From positions 1-64,000 of the forward strand of contig JAIOYF010000007.1 of assembly GCA_021741245.1 (NCBI GenBank): a stretch of 64,000 nt of DNA. Reading direction: 5' to 3'. This DNA comes from Paracoccaceae bacterium. Lineage in GTDB: Bacteria > Pseudomonadota > Alphaproteobacteria > Rhodobacterales > Rhodobacteraceae. How positions within the stretch are numbered: the stretch's first letter is position 1; each line of letters opens with the position of its first letter. The position numbers and the translations under genes are program-made. Below, one piece after another: positions 15,746-24,730 of the stretch. A model generated the notes under the pieces. It worked only from the letters and a program-made list of their open reading frames with translations, searched no databases and was not told where the DNA came from.

Positions 15746-16714
15746 ATGGAAATTTCCGCAGCCCCCCTCATTTATGTCCTCATCTTTGTGGCCGTCGTGG
15801 TCATGGTCGAAGGGCTATATCTGACGGTGTTTGGCAAATCGATCAGCCTTGATAACCGCGTCAGCCGTCGCCTTGCGCTGATGCAAAAGAACGGCAACCG
15901 CGAACAGGTTCTGGAACAACTCCGCAAAGAGATGAGCCAGCACATGGCGTCTCGCGGGATCCCGCTGTATTCGCTTTTGGCCTCAAAGGCACAAAAGGCC
16001 AATATCGCCTTTTCGCCCAAGCAATTGGTGATGATCATGGGCGGTTTGTCGGTTGTGGCCTTTATCGGCCTGACCTTTGCCACAGAGGTTGACACGCCCA
16101 TTCGCACAGCCATCGCCGCGATGATGGGCATTGGCGGCGTGTATTTCTGGGTCAACAAGAAGGCCAAGAAGCGCATCAAGATGATGGAAGAGCAACTGGC
16201 AGAGGCCATCGAACTGATGGTGCGGTCCTTGCGCGTGGGTCACCCCTTTGCCTCTGCTATCGGCATCGTCGCCAAGGAAGTGCCCGATCCCTTGGGCACT
16301 GAGTTTGGCTTGATCGCTGACGAGGCCGCTTATGGCCGAAACGTCGCCGAAAGCCTCAAGTCCTTTGCCGAACGGATGGACAATCAGGATCTGCGCTTTT
16401 TGGCTGTCGCGGTCACGATCCAGCAGCAATCGGGCGGCAACCTCGCCGAGATCCTCGATGGTTTGTCCAAGGTGGTGCGGGCCCGCTACAAGCTCTTCCG
16501 TCGTGTGGCGACCATCACCGCCGAGGCAAAATGGTCTGGCATGTTCCTGTCGGGCTTTCCGCTGGGCGCGCTTGTTGCCATCAACTTGGTCGATCCCACC
16601 TATTACGATGCCGTCTATGACGAGCCTGTCTTCATTCCTGCAGCAATCTTCGTGGCCGTGATGCTGACCATCAACGTGCTGTACATGAAGATCATGACCA
16701 ACATCAAAGTCTGA
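15746..16714 (+). CDS. tadB: Tad platform protein TadB
   Basis: A 322-residue inner-membrane protein of the GspF/TadB family. One N-terminal helix (LIYVLIFVAVVVMVEGLYL), a helix pair near residues 95-140, a cytoplasmic T2SSF domain (EAIELMVRSLRVGHPFASAI, ...DNQDLRFLAVAVTIQQQSGGNL) and two C-terminal helices are visible. The start MEISAAPLIYV at 15746 follows cpaF by 11 bases; an in-frame upstream ATG falls inside cpaF. It partners with TadC. Confidence 0.92.
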   Translation: MEISAAPLIYVLIFVAVVVMVEGLYLTVFGKSISLDNRVSRRLALMQKNGNREQVLEQLRKEMSQHMASRGIPLYSLLASKAQKANIAFSPKQLVMIMGGLSVVAFIGLTFATEVDTPIRTAIAAMMGIGGVYFWVNKKAKKRIKMMEEQLAEAIELMVRSLRVGHPFASAIGIVAKEVPDPLGTEFGLIADEAAYGRNVAESLKSFAERMDNQDLRFLAVAVTIQQQSGGNLAEILDGLSKVVRARYKLFRRVATITAEAKWSGMFLSGFPLGALVAINLVDPTYYDAVYDEPVFIPAAIFVAVMLTINVLYMKIMTNIKV

Positions 16715-16721
16715 GGCAGCC

Positions 16722-17702
16722 ATGCAAATCATCGACGACTTCACAGCGATGCTTACGGACGCTCTTGGACCTGCAGGCCCCTTGCTTGCCTTGGGGGGGA
16801 TTGGCCTTGCGCTGATCCTCGTGGCCCTGCCCACGATGCTCAAAAAGGAAAAGGATCCGCTTGACCGCATTCGCGCCCAGCGGACTGGCAAATCGGAACA
16901 AGTCGAGGCCCTTCGCCGTGGTGGAAACGGCAAGGCCGACAAGCTGGAGCGTTTTGCAGGTTACCTTGAACCCAAAAGCGCCGAAGAACTGACGGCCACC
17001 AAGATGAAGCTTTTGCGCGCGGGCTATCGTGGCAAGGGCGCGGTGCGGATGTTCCACTTCTTGCAATTCGCCCTTGGGCTGGGCGTTCTGGTGATCGGTC
17101 TGATCCTGACGCTGATCAAATCGACGCAGCAAGAAATGACCATGCAAACGATGGTGCTTTACACCATCCTTCCGGCGGCTGCGGGCTATTACCTGCCGCA
17201 ATACTGGATTCAACGCCGTATTCAGACGCGCCAACAAGAAATCACGGATGGCTTTCCCGATGCGCTGGACATGATGCTTGTCTGCGTCGAGGCGGGCCAA
17301 TCGCTGGACCAATCTATCATCCGCATCGCGACCGAAGCGCGGGCCGGCTATCCTGCCCTTGCCGAAGAGTTTGAGATGGTTGCGCACGAGGTCAAGGCCG
17401 GCAAGGAACGCGTGGTCGTTCTGCGTGATATGTCTGAACGGGTTGGGCTGGCCGATATCACGTCCTTTGTCACCACGCTGATCCAGTCCTCCAGCTTTGG
17501 CACCTCGATCGCGGATGCCTTGCGTGTCTATTCCGCCGAAATGCGTGACAAACGGATCATGCGCGCCGAAGAAAAGGCCAACACGATCCCCACAAAGCTG
17601 ACATTGGGCACAATGCTCTTCACGCTTCCACCGCTTCTGGTTATTTTGATCGGGCCGTCTTTGTTCCGATTCGCAAGCCAGATGCCTGGTGGTGGGGGCT
17701 GA
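16722..17702 (+). CDS. tadC: Tad platform protein TadC
   Basis: A 326-residue membrane protein of the same T2SSF family as TadB. It has an N-terminal helix, a central helix pair and the domain FPDALDMMLVCVEAGQSLDQ with ...LADITSFVTTLIQSSSFGTS, ending in a hydrophobic helix and MPGGGG. Starts 7 bases after tadB; its stop lies inside the start of tadD. Together with TadB it forms the inner-membrane platform on which CpaF acts. Confidence 0.92.
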   Translation: MQIIDDFTAMLTDALGPAGPLLALGGIGLALILVALPTMLKKEKDPLDRIRAQRTGKSEQVEALRRGGNGKADKLERFAGYLEPKSAEELTATKMKLLRAGYRGKGAVRMFHFLQFALGLGVLVIGLILTLIKSTQQEMTMQTMVLYTILPAAAGYYLPQYWIQRRIQTRQQEITDGFPDALDMMLVCVEAGQSLDQSIIRIATEARAGYPALAEEFEMVAHEVKAGKERVVVLRDMSERVGLADITSFVTTLIQSSSFGTSIADALRVYSAEMRDKRIMRAEEKANTIPTKLTLGTMLFTLPPLLVILIGPSLFRFASQMPGGGG

Positions 17703-18294
17703 TATTTTTCGCCGGTTGGTCAGACCGTTTTTTGTGGCAAGTCTATTGCTCAGTGTCGCCGCCTGTAACAGCACGGGCGGCGCAGGCCTTTTCGGCAAAA
17801 CAGATGATGTCACGCGCAATACCCCCTTTGGTGCCGATCCGCGCGAAGATGGGGTTGATGGCCTGATCGTGGGTCACCGCCTGATGGCTGCCTCCGAATA
17901 TGAACTGGCGCTCAAGGCCTATTTGCGGGCGGCGGGCGAACGCGGGTTTACCGTGGATGTCTTGTCGGCTCTTGGTTCGGCCAACCTGCATCTGGGCCGC
18001 CTTAATCAGGCCGAAGACCTTTTGCGCAAAGCGGTCAAAGAGGATCGCAACTTTGTCCCTGCCCTGAACAATCTGGGCGTCGTTTTGATGGAGCGCGGGC
18101 AGTACGGCGAAGCGCGGGTCCTGTTCCAGCAGGCCTTTGCCGCAGATAGTGGCCAAACGGACTCCATTCGCGAAAATCTAAAGCTCGCTATCGCGAAAAC
18201 CGAAGACGATGTGTATGCTGAACCCGAGGAAACACCAAGGTTCACCCTCGTCCGGCGTGGCCACAGCACCTATGAGCTGCTGTCCAGACTCTGA
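17689..18294 (+). CDS. tadD: TPR lipoprotein TadD
   Basis: A 201-residue protein with a signal/lipobox (FVASLLLSVAAC) and tetratricopeptide repeats (ELALKAYLRAAGERGF, LGRLNQAEDLLRKAVK, NFVPALNNLGVVLMERGQYGEARVLFQQAF). TadD-type lipoproteins help place the secretin. There is no ATG: the frame opens with GTG codons at 17689 and 17692 overlapping the end of tadC, so translation is probably coupled. Confidence 0.87.
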   Translation: MVGADIFRRLVRPFFVASLLLSVAACNSTGGAGLFGKTDDVTRNTPFGADPREDGVDGLIVGHRLMAASEYELALKAYLRAAGERGFTVDVLSALGSANLHLGRLNQAEDLLRKAVKEDRNFVPALNNLGVVLMERGQYGEARVLFQQAFAADSGQTDSIRENLKLAIAKTEDDVYAEPEETPRFTLVRRGHSTYELLSRL

Positions 18295-18333
18295 GGCAGG
18301 GAAAGAACCCGAGCAGTCAAAGAGGACGCAAAA

Positions 18334-19179
18334 ATGCGCCGACCAATTCTTGTGGCACTGTGCCTGTCCGGCACGGTCGCTTTAAGTGCTTGTCAGAAGT
18401 CGCCTGATGCGGAAGTTCAGCGCGCACTCAAAGACGTCAATGTGATTGACGAAAGCAACCTGTCGGACATCATGCTGACCGTCGGCGACCCGAACGAGGC
18501 CGTCGCCTATTTTGCGCGGACGGCTGAACAAAACCCCGACCGGATCGACCTGAAGCGCGGACTTGCAAGTTCGCTGATCCGTGCTGGCCGCGCGTCCGAG
18601 GCTGTTGTCGCCTGGCGTCAGACTGTCGCCCACCCGGAAAGCAACAATGATGACCGGGTTTCCCTTGCTGATGCGCTGATCCGGACCAACGACTGGAAAG
18701 CGGCCGAGGCGGAACTGAACCAGATTCCCCCCACCGTCGAAACCTTTGAGCGGTATCGGCTGGAGGCAATGGTCGCCGACAGCAACAAGCAATGGAAAAA
18801 AGCCGACAGCTTTTATGAAATCGCGGCAGGCCTGACCTCAAAACCAGCAGGCGTTCTGAACAACTGGGGCTTTTCCAAACTGACGCGCGGCGATGCCGTT
18901 GGCGCAGAAAAGTTGTTCACCCAAGCCCTAACCTATGACCCGTCCCGCTTTACAACCAAGAACAACCTTGTTCTGGCCCGTGGTGCCCAGCGCAAATATG
19001 AACTGCCGGTGGTCAAGATGAGTCAGGCGGAAAAGGCCGAACTCCTCTACACCCTTGCCCTTTCGGCCATCAAACAAAACGATGTCAGCGTCGGCAAACA
19101 ACTGTTGCGCGAAGCCATCGAAACCCATCCCCAGCACTTTGAGGCTGCGGCCCGTAGTCTTGCGGCGCTGGAGGCGTAA
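18334..19179 (+). CDS. Second TPR lipoprotein of the Tad locus
   Basis: A 281-residue protein with lipobox (SGTVALSAC) and several TPR-like units (DLKRGLASSLIRAGRASEAVV, VSLADALIRTNDWKAAEAEL, LNNWGFSKLTRGDAVGAEKLF). It is related in plan to the preceding TadD and may act with it in assembly of the outer-membrane part. It is followed by the prepilin peptidase after 3 bases. Confidence 0.85.
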   Translation: MRRPILVALCLSGTVALSACQKSPDAEVQRALKDVNVIDESNLSDIMLTVGDPNEAVAYFARTAEQNPDRIDLKRGLASSLIRAGRASEAVVAWRQTVAHPESNNDDRVSLADALIRTNDWKAAEAELNQIPPTVETFERYRLEAMVADSNKQWKKADSFYEIAAGLTSKPAGVLNNWGFSKLTRGDAVGAEKLFTQALTYDPSRFTTKNNLVLARGAQRKYELPVVKMSQAEKAELLYTLALSAIKQNDVSVGKQLLREAIETHPQHFEAAARSLAALEA

Positions 19180-19182
19180 CGG

Positions 19183-19686
19183 ATGACGGCAGGAACGGCG
19201 GTAGCCCTTTTGCCCTTTGCGCTGGCCATTGGCATTTGGGTCTCGTGGAGCGACATGAAATTCATGAAGATCCCCAACAATGCGGTGATTGCGCTTTTGT
19301 TGGTCTGGCTGTTGGTCGCCCCGCTGACCATTCTGATTGCTGGCCTTCCGGCCATGGATTGGCTCTGGGGTTGGGCGCTGGCGGCCGTCGTTCTGACCGT
19401 TGGCTTTGTCTCCAATGCCTTGCGCCTTGTTGGTGCAGGGGATGCGAAATTTGCAGCCGCCATGGCGCCGTTCTTTGTCGGATCAGACCTGCGCATCGTG
19501 ATGGCCCTTTTCGCGGCCTGCCTTTTGGGGGCCTTTACCGCCCACCGCGTCGTTCGGCTGATCGGACCGTTCCGTTCCGCGACGGCTGATTGGGCAAGCT
19601 GGACACACAAAGACTTTCCAATGGGGCTGGCCCTATCGGGAACACTGGTTTTCCATCTTTTGCTCACAATTCAAGGTGCATTCTAG
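19183..19686 (+). CDS. cpaA: Prepilin peptidase CpaA (A24 family)
   Basis: A 167-residue polytopic membrane aspartic protease. The two catalytic Asp are in SWSDMKFMKIPNN and in GAGDAKFAAA (the GxGD motif). About five hydrophobic segments are visible. It is the short type without an N-methylation domain, as in Tad systems, and would cleave the two Flp leaders after Gly. Confidence 0.92.
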   Translation: MTAGTAVALLPFALAIGIWVSWSDMKFMKIPNNAVIALLLVWLLVAPLTILIAGLPAMDWLWGWALAAVVLTVGFVSNALRLVGAGDAKFAAAMAPFFVGSDLRIVMALFAACLLGAFTAHRVVRLIGPFRSATADWASWTHKDFPMGLALSGTLVFHLLLTIQGAF

Positions 19687-19756
19687 GGCACGATTCCTGC
19701 ACAGGGGTAGGGATTGTTTCCAAGGCCCGCCCTCGCACACAGGAATAGTTGACCGC

Positions 19757-21070
19757 ATGAATATGCACACAACGCCAAATGTGATCGCCCCGCTTCAGCC
19801 AAAGTCCCTGGCTGAAACCGGTCTGAACACCGTTATGCTCCGTGATATTCTGATCAAGACGATGTTCCGCATGAACCTCGAACTTGTCTCGGACATATCG
19901 CGCATGATCGCGCTCAGCGTACCGTTGACGCAAGAGTTGATCGATATGGGCCGTGGCCAGCGCCTGATCGAGGCGACCGGCACCCTGCATGCCACCTCGG
20001 GCAATGAGATGGGCTATCAGCTGACCGACAGCGGCAAGGCCCGCGCCTTGGACGCCTTGTCGCAATCGGAATATTTCGGGGCCATGCCTGTGCCCCTTGC
20101 CGCCTATGGCGAGCAGATGAAGCGCCAATCGGTGCGCGATATTCGCCTGACACGGGATCAGCTTGTCGGGTCCATGGGGCATCTTATCTTGCCATCGGAT
20201 CTGCTGGGCAATCTGGGCCCTGCCATCACCTCGGGTCGGTCCATCTTGCTGTATGGCCCCCCCGGCAACGGGAAATCGTCAATCTCCAACGGCATCCGTG
20301 CCGCGATGGGGGACAAGATCTTTATTCCCCGCGCTATTGAATACGCGGGGCAGGTCATCACCGTCTATGACCCCATCGTGCACTCTTCGGCCGAAGAGCA
20401 GATGGATGATCCCAATGTGCTGCGCCGTGCCTCCAACCGGTTTGATGGGCGCTATGTCTATTGCGAACGCCCCACGGTGATCACCGGGGGTGAACTGACC
20501 CTTGATATGCTGGACCTGAAATACAACCCCGTCGCGCGCACCTATCAGGCACCGCTGCAGCTCAAGGCGTCGGGCGGCATCTTCATCGTCGACGACCTTG
20601 GCCGCCAATCCGAACCGCCGCAAAAACTGGTCAACCGCTGGATCGTGCCCTTGGAAGAAAGCCGCGATATCCTTGCCCTGCAATCGGGCGAGAAATTTAC
20701 GGTGCCCTTTGACACGCTGGTGATCTTTTCAACCAACTTCCACCCGAACGAGATTTTCGACGGCGCCGCTCTGCGTCGTATTTTCTTCAAGATCAAGATT
20801 GATGGCCCCAATCAGGAAATGTTCCTGAAGATCTTTGCTATGGTCGCGCGCAAGAGAAAGATGCCACTGGATGAGGGCGCGCTGCTGCATCTGCTCAAGG
20901 TCAAGTATCCGACCATCAACCACAATTTCGCAAACTATCAGCCGACTTTCCTGATCGACCAGATGATCGCGATTTGTGAGTTTGAGGGCATCCCCTATCA
21001 GATGACCCCCGACCTGATTGATCGGGCGTGGGGCAACATGTTCGTCAAGGATGAACATATCGCCAAATAA
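19757..21070 (+). CDS. AAA ATPase of the Tad locus
   Basis: A 437-residue ATPase with Walker A GPPGNGKSSISNG, Walker B GIFIVDDLGRQ and sensor region LVIFSTNFHPNEIFDGAALRR. The N-terminal part (MLRDILIKTMFRMNLELVSDISR) has no domain I can name. Genes of this type sit next to Tad loci in this bacterial order, so a pilus-related or regulatory role is likely, but its substrate is unknown. The start at 19757 was chosen because upstream in-frame residues are basic and lie in the gap after cpaA. Confidence 0.78.
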   Translation: MNMHTTPNVIAPLQPKSLAETGLNTVMLRDILIKTMFRMNLELVSDISRMIALSVPLTQELIDMGRGQRLIEATGTLHATSGNEMGYQLTDSGKARALDALSQSEYFGAMPVPLAAYGEQMKRQSVRDIRLTRDQLVGSMGHLILPSDLLGNLGPAITSGRSILLYGPPGNGKSSISNGIRAAMGDKIFIPRAIEYAGQVITVYDPIVHSSAEEQMDDPNVLRRASNRFDGRYVYCERPTVITGGELTLDMLDLKYNPVARTYQAPLQLKASGGIFIVDDLGRQSEPPQKLVNRWIVPLEESRDILALQSGEKFTVPFDTLVIFSTNFHPNEIFDGAALRRIFFKIKIDGPNQEMFLKIFAMVARKRKMPLDEGALLHLLKVKYPTINHNFANYQPTFLIDQMIAICEFEGIPYQMTPDLIDRAWGNMFVKDEHIAK

Positions 21071-21075
21071 CGGCC

Positions 21076-21633
21076 TTACCGAAACTGGCGCACGCCGGTT
21101 TCGGTGACGATCAGATCCAGCCTTTGATCCGTGGTATCAATCGGCACGGCCTCTACCTCTTGTGAGGCAAAGGCAAAGCCGATTGCCACGATGTCATGGC
21201 GCGCGCGCAGCCCCTCAAGCGTGCGGTCATAAAACCCCCCACCATAGCCAAGGCGATAGCCTCGTGCATCAAACGCCAGCAGCGGCACGATCACCACCTG
21301 CGGCTCGATCCAAGCCCCCTCTGCCGGGATCAAGGCCCCGAACTCCCCCGCCATCATCGCGCACCCCGGCGACCATTCGCGAAAGCGTAGCGGTTGTGCC
21401 GCCCCCATGATCACCGGCACTCCCACTGTGCCATCATGCGCGGCCATGGCAGGCAGGGGGTCAATCTCGGTGCGCATCGGCATATAGCCAGACAGCGCCC
21501 TGCCCCGGTGCGCCGCAAGCACATCGGCCAGCAGTTCCGCCGCCTGCCCCTGCCCTGCGGCAAAGGCGGCCTTGCGCGCCGCAAAGGCCGCCTTGCGCGC
21601 CGCCGCCTTTATTTCCGTCAAAGTAGCATCCAT
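21076..21633 (-). CDS. 5-formyltetrahydrofolate cyclo-ligase
   Basis: A 185-residue enzyme converting 5-formyl-THF to 5,10-methenyl-THF with ATP. Visible are MRTEIDPLP, VVIVPLLAFDARGYRLGYGGGFYDRTL (the family signature GYGGGFYDR) and late IDTTDQRLDLIVTE. The N-terminus contains a tandem 7-residue duplication (KAAFAAR twice) encoded by a 21-bp repeat at 21560-21601 with one mismatch. The start overlaps the end of mgtE by 16 bases, so the two are probably co-transcribed. Confidence 0.92.
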   Translation of the reverse strand: MDATLTEIKAAARKAAFAARKAAFAAGQGQAAELLADVLAAHRGRALSGYMPMRTEIDPLPAMAAHDGTVGVPVIMGAAQPLRFREWSPGCAMMAGEFGALIPAEGAWIEPQVVIVPLLAFDARGYRLGYGGGFYDRTLEGLRARHDIVAIGFAFASQEVEAVPIDTTDQRLDLIVTETGVRQFR

Positions 21634-22988
21634 GAGGCCAGCCCCAAAAAGGCAAAGAACCCCACCACATCCGTCACTGTTGTGACAAAGGGGCCAGAGG
21701 CCAAAGCCGGGTCAATCTTCATCCGCTCCAGCGCCATCGGAATAACGATCCCGCCCAGCGCCGCCGCCATCAAGGTGAATAGCATGGCAAGACCGATGAC
21801 CAGCGCCAGAAGCGGCACCCCAAACCAAAATGACGCCACGCCCGCCATGATCACCCCAAACACCGCCCCGTTGATCGCACCCACCGCAATCTCACGCCGG
21901 ATCACCCGGCCCGCGTTTTGCGCCGTCAGATCCCGCGTCGCCAGGGCGCGCACGGCCACGGTCATGCTTTGTGTGCCCGCATTGCCGCCCATGCTGGCCA
22001 CAATCGGCATCAACACCGCCAAGGCGACCATCTGGCTGATGGTCTGTGCAAACATGTCAATCACCATCGAGGCAAGGATTGCCGTCAGCAGGTTCACAAA
22101 CAACCACAGCGCCCGGCCCTTGGTCGCCTCCCAAACCGTGTCGGCCAGCGTCGCCTCATCATCCACACCGGCCATGCGCAGCATGTCTTCCTGATGCTCT
22201 TCATCTTGCACGTTCATCGCGTCATCAATCGTGATGACACCCACAAGGCGATCATGCGCATCGACAACCGGGCAAGAAATCAGGTGATACTGGTTGAACA
22301 TATAAGCGACATCCGCCTCGGGTTCGGTCGCCTCAATCGTGCGGAAACTCTCCTCGACGATATCCTTCAACGCCACGTCCCGCCGGGACGACAACAACCG
22401 CCCCAGGGTCACGTAATCCACCGGCTTCATCCGCGGATCGACCAGAATGACGTGATAGAACTGTTCGGGCAGCCAATCGGCCACGCGCAGGTGGTCAATC
22501 ATCTCGCCCACCGTCCAATGAACGGGAGCCACGACGACTTCGCGCTGCATCAATCGCCCGGCGGAATATTCCGGGTAAGACAAGGCCTGCTCAACCGCCA
22601 GACGGTCGGCAGAGGTCAGCGCCGAGAGGATCACTGCCTGCGCGGGTTCCTCAAGGTCTTCCAGAATGTCGACCACATCGTCGGTATCAAGGTCCCGCAC
22701 CGCCTCGGCCACCACTTCGGGTGGCAGGGCATCGATCACCTCTTCGCGGATCGCGTCCGAGATTTCCGAGAGGATGTCACCATCAATCTCGCCCGACCAC
22801 ATGCCCAACAGGGCATTGCGGTCATCCGCGCTGATCTGCTCCAAAAGGTCGGCCACGTCGGCCGCGTGCAAGGGTTCCAGCAAGGCGTTCAGTCGTGGGG
22901 AATCCCCCGCCTCAACCGCATCAAGCACCGCTGTCACTCGGCGCGCGTCAAGCCCTTCTTCGACATCGTCCAGAACGTCATTCGCCAT
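21618..22988 (-). CDS. mgtE: Magnesium transporter MgtE
   Basis: A 456-residue MgtE channel. The N-terminal helical domain (LLEPLHAADVADLLEQI), two CBS domains (YVTLGRLLSSRRDV; SCPVVDAHDRLVGVITIDDAM) and about five C-terminal membrane helices are present. The pore signature MPIVASMGGNAGTQS and the later segment with GGIVIPMALERMKIDPA are conserved. CBS and N domains sense cytoplasmic Mg2+ in the family. Confidence 0.96.
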   Translation of the reverse strand: MANDVLDDVEEGLDARRVTAVLDAVEAGDSPRLNALLEPLHAADVADLLEQISADDRNALLGMWSGEIDGDILSEISDAIREEVIDALPPEVVAEAVRDLDTDDVVDILEDLEEPAQAVILSALTSADRLAVEQALSYPEYSAGRLMQREVVVAPVHWTVGEMIDHLRVADWLPEQFYHVILVDPRMKPVDYVTLGRLLSSRRDVALKDIVEESFRTIEATEPEADVAYMFNQYHLISCPVVDAHDRLVGVITIDDAMNVQDEEHQEDMLRMAGVDDEATLADTVWEATKGRALWLFVNLLTAILASMVIDMFAQTISQMVALAVLMPIVASMGGNAGTQSMTVAVRALATRDLTAQNAGRVIRREIAVGAINGAVFGVIMAGVASFWFGVPLLALVIGLAMLFTLMAAALGGIVIPMALERMKIDPALASGPFVTTVTDVVGFFAFLGLASWMLL

Positions 22989-23109
22989 ACTGCCCCCTGA
23001 GCGATTACCCCGACCTTACCGAAAGCTGTTTCAGGACAACAGGACCAAAGCCCTAAATTTACCTAGCCCAGAAAAGGCGATAGGCTAGGACGTCAGATAA
23101 GGAAACCCC

Positions 23110-24387
23110 ATGCGCGACTTGATCCTTGGCCAAGTGCTGTCTTACACCGCCGATCCCTTCGCCGCAGGTCCGGATGCCGCGCGATTGACAGAAGGTCTGG
23201 TCGTCGAAGGCGGCAAGATCATTGCCGTAGGCCCCGCAGATGCCCTGCACCGCAGCTATCCAGAGGCAACTGTCACCGATTATGGCACAGATCTGATCAG
23301 CGCGGGCTTTATTGATGCCCATGCCCATTACCCGCAAACCGCCATGATCGCCTCTTGGGGGAAGCGGCTGATTGATTGGCTGAACACCTATACCTTCCCC
23401 GAGGAAATGCGTTTTTCGAACCAAACTTATGCCGAAGACGTGGCAAACCGCTATTTCGACCTGACAGTTTCGAACGGAACCACCTCTGTCTGTTCCTATT
23501 GCACCATCCACAGCGAAAGCGTTGATGCCTTTTTCGGTGCCGCCGCCGCGCGCAATCAAAGGGTCTGGGCTGGCAAGACCTGCATGGACCGCAACGCCCC
23601 CGATGGCCTGCAAGATACGGCGCAAAGCGCCTATGACGATTCGGCCCGGTTGCTGTCGAAATGGCATGGGCAGGGGCGCGCGTCTTATGTCATCACCCCA
23701 CGCTTTTCCCCCACCTCGACCGAGGATCAGCTTGCCGCCCTTGGATCGCTTTGGGCCGACAATCCCGACTGCCTGATGCAAACACATCTGTCCGAGCAGA
23801 CGGATGAAATCGCATGGGTGCGTGACCTTTTCCCCTCCGCCCGCGACTACCTTGATACCTATGAGCGGCACGGGCTTTTGGGGCGCGGTGGTCTTTACGG
23901 CCATGCCATCCATCTGGAACCGCGCGAAAAATCCCGACTGGCCGAGGTGGACGCCAGCCTGATCCATTGCCCCACCTCCAACACCTTTATCGGGTCGGGC
24001 CTGTTTGACATGGGTGGGTTGAAAGCCGCAGGGCACCGCATTGGCCTTGCCACGGATACCGGGGGGGGATCATCCTTTTCGATGCTGCGCACCATGGCCG
24101 CCGCCTATGAGGTTGCCCAATTGCGCGGACGCAGCCTGCACCCGTCCGAACTGTGGTGGCTGGCCACCGCAGGTTCGGCACAGGCGCTGCATGCCGATCA
24201 CCTGATCGGCAATATCGCCCACGGTATGGAAGCGGATCTTGTGGTGATCAACCTTGCCTCCACCCCCGCGATTGCCCAAGCAACAACCCGCGCAAGCACG
24301 ATCTGGGAGGCGATTTTTCCCACCATCATGATGGGCGATGATCGCGCCATCCGGGATGTCTGGATTGCGGGCAAGCGCAGGGTCTAG
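23110..24387 (+). CDS. guaD: Guanine deaminase
   Basis: A 425-residue amidohydrolase converting guanine to xanthine. Metal ligands are in FIDAHAHYPQT (HxH), MQTHLSEQTDEI and YGHAIHL; LATDTGGGSSFSMLRTM holds the late Asp. PEEMRFSNQTYAED and GTTSVCSYCTIHSES are characteristic. Its product xanthine would feed the xdhABC enzyme far downstream at 57398. Neighbouring 8-oxoguanine deaminase lies on the opposite strand. Confidence 0.92.
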   Translation: MRDLILGQVLSYTADPFAAGPDAARLTEGLVVEGGKIIAVGPADALHRSYPEATVTDYGTDLISAGFIDAHAHYPQTAMIASWGKRLIDWLNTYTFPEEMRFSNQTYAEDVANRYFDLTVSNGTTSVCSYCTIHSESVDAFFGAAAARNQRVWAGKTCMDRNAPDGLQDTAQSAYDDSARLLSKWHGQGRASYVITPRFSPTSTEDQLAALGSLWADNPDCLMQTHLSEQTDEIAWVRDLFPSARDYLDTYERHGLLGRGGLYGHAIHLEPREKSRLAEVDASLIHCPTSNTFIGSGLFDMGGLKAAGHRIGLATDTGGGSSFSMLRTMAAAYEVAQLRGRSLHPSELWWLATAGSAQALHADHLIGNIAHGMEADLVVINLASTPAIAQATTRASTIWEAIFPTIMMGDDRAIRDVWIAGKRRV

Positions 24388-24399
24388 GGGAATAGGCCC

Positions 24400-24729
24400 C
24401 TAGTCCTTGACGCCAAGATCCCAGCCATCTGGGTAAAAATCATAGGCAATGGCGATTTCGGTGGCCACCCGCTCTTGCGCCCAGATCGCCTCTGGCGTGA
24501 CAGGCATCGGCCCGCATGAGGCGATCAGCATATCATTCTCTTTGTCGCGCGTGGTCCGAAAACCCTTGGCTTTCAGGGATTTCTCGGCCCCTGCCCAGTT
24601 GGCATCCACCTCTTCGACCAGAAACAAGAACTCCACCACCGATTCTTTGGGCAGCTTGATCTTGTCTTTCGCTGCCTGATCAAAGGTCTCGAATGTTTCG
24701 CGCCGCTGCGCCTCGTAATTATGGGCCAT
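24400..24729 (-). CDS. RraB-like RNase E regulator family protein
   Basis: A 109-residue acidic protein containing ESVVEFLFLVEEVDANWAGAEKSL, a GF-TTRDKEND segment and the late block AIAYDFYPDGWDLGV. This layout resembles the RraB (RNase E inhibitor) family, which typically ends with a Tyr/Asp-Gly-Trp motif. It begins one base from the 8-oxoguanine deaminase stop, so it may be co-transcribed with it. The functional link is not evident; assignment by recall. Confidence 0.6.
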   Translation of the reverse strand: MAHNYEAQRRETFETFDQAAKDKIKLPKESVVEFLFLVEEVDANWAGAEKSLKAKGFRTTRDKENDMLIASCGPMPVTPEAIWAQERVATEIAIAYDFYPDGWDLGVKD

Positions 24730-24730
24730 G

